DNA from: Comamonadaceae bacterium
Lineage (GTDB): Bacteria; Pseudomonadota; Gammaproteobacteria; Burkholderiales; Burkholderiaceae
Direction of reading: 5' to 3'
Length of the DNA stretch: 5,970 nucleotides
NCBI GenBank assembly: GCA_947484245.1
Contig: CANKOT010000138.1
Location: 1-5,970, forward strand
Both the position numbers and the translations under genes were made by a program. How positions within the stretch are numbered: the stretch's first letter is position 1; the number at the start of each line of letters is the position of its first letter. This document shows, one piece after another, positions 5,960 through 5,970 of the stretch. The notes under the pieces were generated by a model, which was not told where the DNA came from, did not search any database, and worked only from the letters and a program-made list of their open reading frames with translations.

Positions 5960-5970
5960 GGCATTTAAAA

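Overview
The window looks like a piece of a betaproteobacterial chromosome, most likely Burkholderiales and near the Comamonadaceae. That placement rests on protein character (DXS, a TakP-type TRAP transporter, a ModE-like regulator) and a moderate base composition of roughly half G+C judged by eye. It is an inference from recalled family resemblance, not from a search.

Layout, left to right. Positions 1-849 are the 3' end of dxs (1-deoxy-D-xylulose-5-phosphate synthase, isoprenoid precursor synthesis), cut by the window edge. A hairpin overlapping its stop codon may end that transcript. Positions 951-2033 encode a TakP-like periplasmic 2-oxoacid-binding protein with a twin-arginine-like signal. 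A clear intrinsic terminator (2060-2087) follows, with an FNR/ANR-type box (2042-2055) just before it. Positions 2176-2715 and 2712-4211 encode the small (Q) and large (M) membrane subunits, overlapping by 4 bp. Three bases after the M stop begins a 155-residue protein with two membrane helices and a possible PH-like C-terminal domain (4215-4682), which I cannot name. Facing it, on the minus strand (5867-4692), is a 391-residue ModE-like helix-turn-helix regulator fused to a periplasmic-binding-protein-like sensor domain. The last 103 bases hold inverted repeats and probably the control region of a divergent gene that lies outside the window.

How it fits together: binding protein, Q and M form one tripartite ATP-independent periplasmic (TRAP) transporter, expected to use a sodium gradient to import pyruvate or another short 2-oxoacid. 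The terminator between the binding-protein gene and the membrane genes would make the binding protein more abundant than the permease. The 155-residue protein is translationally close-coupled to the permease and may be an accessory. The regulator is convergent with the transport operon and more probably controls the unseen divergent gene; molybdenum-related targets such as formate dehydrogenase are a guess from the regulator family.

No RNA genes, mobile elements, CRISPR arrays or origins were seen, and no gene-free stretch exceeds 300 bases. Most of the window is ordinary. The points most worth a second look are the unnamed transporter-operon protein, the 12-bp stem inside its first codons, the FNR-type box, and the repeat-bearing tail and upstream region of the regulator.
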